The notes beneath the pieces are model-generated. The model had not been told where the DNA came from, searched no databases, and was given only the letters and a program-made list of their open reading frames with translations. Shown in pieces: positions 6,869 to 7,920 of a stretch of DNA of 7,920 nucleotides. Source of the stretch: an uncultured Eubacteriales bacterium (lineage in GTDB: Bacteria > Bacillota_A > Clostridia > Lachnospirales > Lachnospiraceae); NCBI GenBank assembly GCA_900321365.1, contig ONVT01000228.1, forward strand, positions 1-7,920, given 5' to 3'. The translations under genes were made by a program, and so were the position numbers. The first letter of the stretch is position 1; the number at the start of each line of letters is the position of its first letter.

Positions 6869-6980
6869 ACGCCGCTAGACGTGGAAACAAAATAAGACGT
6901 GATGAAATCCCCGCCCAGGAAGCTTTCATTCTGCGCCGCCGGGCGTGGAGCCAGGACAAGACGCGGCGATATCCCCGCCC
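6869..6980. repeat. Pair of diverged 48-bp direct repeats, 64-bp period
   Basis: Positions 6869-6916 and 6933-6980 align without gaps: 35 of 48 positions match, and 11 of the 13 differences are transitions. The copy nearer hipBA has the A/T version at every transition. Each unit ends in ATCCCCGCCC on the plus strand. The stretch lies between the terminator of the Ig-like gene and the hipBA promoter. It falls within an 80-codon minus-strand open frame (7023-6781) that I do not regard as a gene. Within each unit a 6-base stem remains pairable in minus-strand RNA (6976-6981 with 6940-6945; 6912-6917 with 6876-6881). Nature unknown: a structured RNA or an intergenic repeat are both possible. Confidence 0.7.
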
Positions 6981-6984
6981 GTGA

Positions 6985-7042
6985 CAAAAAAACATCCTCC
7001 GCACGCGGATACCTTACCGGCATATGCGTTCGGAGGGTGTTT
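6985..7042 (-). terminator. Intrinsic terminator of the Ig-like protein gene
   Basis: On the minus strand, ACACCCTCCG (7040-7031) pairs with CGGAGGATGT (7001-6992), 10 bp with one wobble-type position, extended inside by a further 4 bp (7026-7029 with 7003-7006). The stem runs into a seven-base T tract (6992-6986). It lies about 47 bp after the stop codon of the gene ending at 7088. The geometry is that of a classical Rho-independent terminator. The opposite side of the stem is followed on the plus strand by only TTTG, so it is mainly one-directional. Confidence 0.75.
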
Positions 7043-7087
7043 GTATCATCTCATGAGCCAGCTGCAGCACTGCGTGGCGCCGCCTGG

Positions 7088-7399
7088 CTATTTTGCTTTT
7101 TTGACTACAACCCTGAGTCTAAACAGTCTCCCGTTCATCTTCGCGGTGATCACGGCCTTTCCTCTCTTTTTCGCAACCCATACCCCATTCTGTCTGATTG
7201 TAATAACCTTCTTATTGGACGATGACCACCTGATTTTCCCTGTGGGATTACTGAGCGAAAGCTGTCCGGCCTGTCCAACCCGGACAGTCATCTTTCCGCC
7301 GATAGAATACTGCCTGGTTTTCGCGGCCGCGGGCATGGCAAGCATCAGAACCATTGTCGCCATCAGCAGGATCGCGATTATTCGTTTCCTTCTTTTCAT
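7088..7399 (-). CDS. Small secreted bacterial Ig-like (Big_2-type) protein
   Basis: A 103-residue protein. Residues 1-26 are a signal peptide: basic start MKRRKR, hydrophobic core IIAILLMATMVLMLAM, and a likely cleavage after PAAA (residues 23-26). The rest is one Ig-like fold of the Big_2 type, with the signature IRWSSSNKKVITI (56-68), including Trp58, followed by NGVWVAKKRGKAVITAKMNG (71-90) and a final beta strand LFRLRVVVKK. Such domains usually occur as repeats in large surface adhesins; here a single domain stands alone with no anchor, so it is probably released or held non-covalently in the wall. The start is set by GAGGAGGGAG on the minus strand, with its GGAGG 6 bases before the ATG. 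It has its own terminator. Very basic (many Lys/Arg). Specific function unknown. Confidence 0.85.
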   Translation of the reverse strand: MKRRKRIIAILLMATMVLMLAMPAAAKTRQYSIGGKMTVRVGQAGQLSLSNPTGKIRWSSSNKKVITIRQNGVWVAKKRGKAVITAKMNGRLFRLRVVVKKAK

Positions 7400-7442
7400 A
7401 GACTCCCTCCTCTATAAACGCCAGTTTTTATGTGACTCACCT

Positions 7443-7536
7443 GTTCTCGGTTGCGAATTCAGTAATCACGTTTCCTTCGTCCTTCGGACTCGCCCTAAAG
7501 GACTAGCTTCGCGTCGGAACCGAGAACTGAATTCAG
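7443..7536. repeat. Inverted-repeat element between the Ig-like and DUF975 genes
   Basis: A perfect 10-bp inverted repeat, GTTCTCGGTT (7443-7452) and AACCGAGAAC (7518-7527), bounds about 85 bp. GAATTCAGT just inside the left arm (7455-7463) is repeated in inverse as ACTGAATTC just across the right arm (7526-7534). Inside is a small hairpin GTCC-TTC-GGAC (7479-7489) and a second GGACT at 7500-7504. No coding sequence is visible. The arms resemble the ends of a small non-autonomous element or a dispersed intergenic repeat, but one copy cannot show this. The remainder of 7400-7668 holds only the RBS of the Ig-like gene and no gene I can support. Confidence 0.5.
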
Positions 7537-7668
7537 CTCCCTTCAATCAGTAACTGCCAAATACTGCCTGAACAGATAGCGCAGACAGACAACATGCTGA
7601 CAGTTCCAACCCTGTACTGTTTTGTGAACGATCCCCCGGGCGCTGCAGCGGCCCGCCGGATGAGATGA

Positions 7669-7920
7669 TTAATACGGCTTGTACAAGCCGGTTAAGTTCA
7701 TATAGTAACTGGCCCTGATGACTTTCAGGTACGGAAGTACCCAGATCAGCCCGACTCCGAGACTGACAACACACAGCGCAAAGTAGCCGGCAAGGGACAG
7801 ATGCAGCAGGAAGAAATCCAGGATCTTCCCACGCATCAGGCTGCGGCTTTCTGAAAGGCATTCGAGCGCACTGTACTCCTGGTGATCAATGTAAAGGAAG
7901 AAAGACTGGCTGAACGGAAA
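7669..7920 (-). CDS. DUF975-family integral membrane protein, C-terminal fragment
   Basis: Reading the minus strand from the window edge, 83 codons are open and end in TAA (7671-7669); the start lies beyond 7920. The sequence reads YIDHQEYSALECLSESRSLMRGK, a cytosolic stretch, then a hydrophobic segment about 35-66 (FFLLHLSLAGYFALCVVSLGVGLIWVLPYL), then KVIRASYYMNLTGLYKPY at the end. The pattern 'S/A-LEC/A-x-ESRxLMxGK', one or two membrane passes, then 'P-Y-x-x-x-x-A-x-Y-Y' is that of DUF975 proteins, multi-pass membrane proteins of unknown function common in Clostridia. There is no intrinsic terminator with a T run after the stop; a GC-rich stem sits near 7635-7655. Confidence 0.8.
   Translation of the reverse strand, partial: FPFSQSFFLYIDHQEYSALECLSESRSLMRGKILDFFLLHLSLAGYFALCVVSLGVGLIWVLPYLKVIRASYYMNLTGLYKPY

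Noticed and set aside
6781..7023. 80-codon minus-strand open frame across the direct repeats
   Set aside because: It starts inside the terminator stem of the Ig-like gene, overlaps the hipBA promoter and operators, has no Shine-Dalgarno, and its apparent internal repeat is explained by the DNA repeats.
6945..7553. 202-codon plus-strand open frame
   Set aside because: It runs antisense through the Ig-like gene, which has a signal peptide, RBS and terminator, and its translation shows no recognisable domain.
7547..7861. 104-codon minus-strand open frame
   Set aside because: It lies out of frame over the DUF975 coding sequence, which matches its family; the translation here is Ser/Cys/Arg-rich noise.

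Overview
The window looks like a chromosomal segment of a Gram-positive, moderately GC-rich Bacillota, most likely a clostridial or Lachnospiraceae-type gut bacterium. The evidence is the secA-prfB gene order, the strong GGAGG ribosome binding sites, a YdjI-like SPFH/zinc-ribbon protein, a secreted Ig-like (Big_2) mini-protein and a DUF975 membrane protein. The phylum is well supported; the family is an inference from gene content.

Layout. Positions 1-4986 are plus-strand housekeeping-type genes. They are the 3' two-thirds of secA (1-1551), a short intergenic stretch with two adjacent hairpins (1591-1644), prfB for release factor 2 (1689-2825), an SPFH-domain protein with a C-terminal zinc ribbon (2972-4129), a hairpin that probably terminates it (4227-4265), and a ThrH-type HAD phosphatase/phosphotransferase (4375-4986). 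From 5168 to the end everything is on the minus strand: a hipBA toxin-antitoxin operon (hipB 6657-6442, hipA 6445-5168), a small secreted Ig-like protein (7399-7088) with its own terminator (6985-7042), and the C-terminal 83 residues of a DUF975 membrane protein (7920-7669) that runs off the window. thrH and hipA converge, with about 180 bp between them that hold no recognisable gene.

How the parts work together. secA and prfB serve protein export and translation termination. The prfB here is an uninterrupted reading frame and lacks the programmed frameshift that autoregulates RF2 in many bacteria. The hipBA locus has a clear sigma-A-type promoter (TTGACT, 18 bp, TATAAT). It is covered by four copies of the palindrome GCCGTACGGC (the fourth has one mismatch) spaced exactly 39 bp apart. 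One copy lies inside the promoter spacer and three lie in the leader, which fits autorepression by HipB/HipBA.

Less explained structure. Between the Ig-like gene's terminator and the hipBA promoter are two diverged 48-bp direct repeats, 64 bp apart. Their differences are mostly transitions, and a six-base stem in each copy stays pairable only in the minus-strand RNA. A 10-bp inverted repeat bounds an 85-bp element at 7443-7527 between the Ig-like gene and the DUF975 gene. I found no RNA genes, insertion sequences, CRISPR arrays or clear evidence of a wholly new system; the hipBA operator array and the covarying repeat pair are the most distinctive items.
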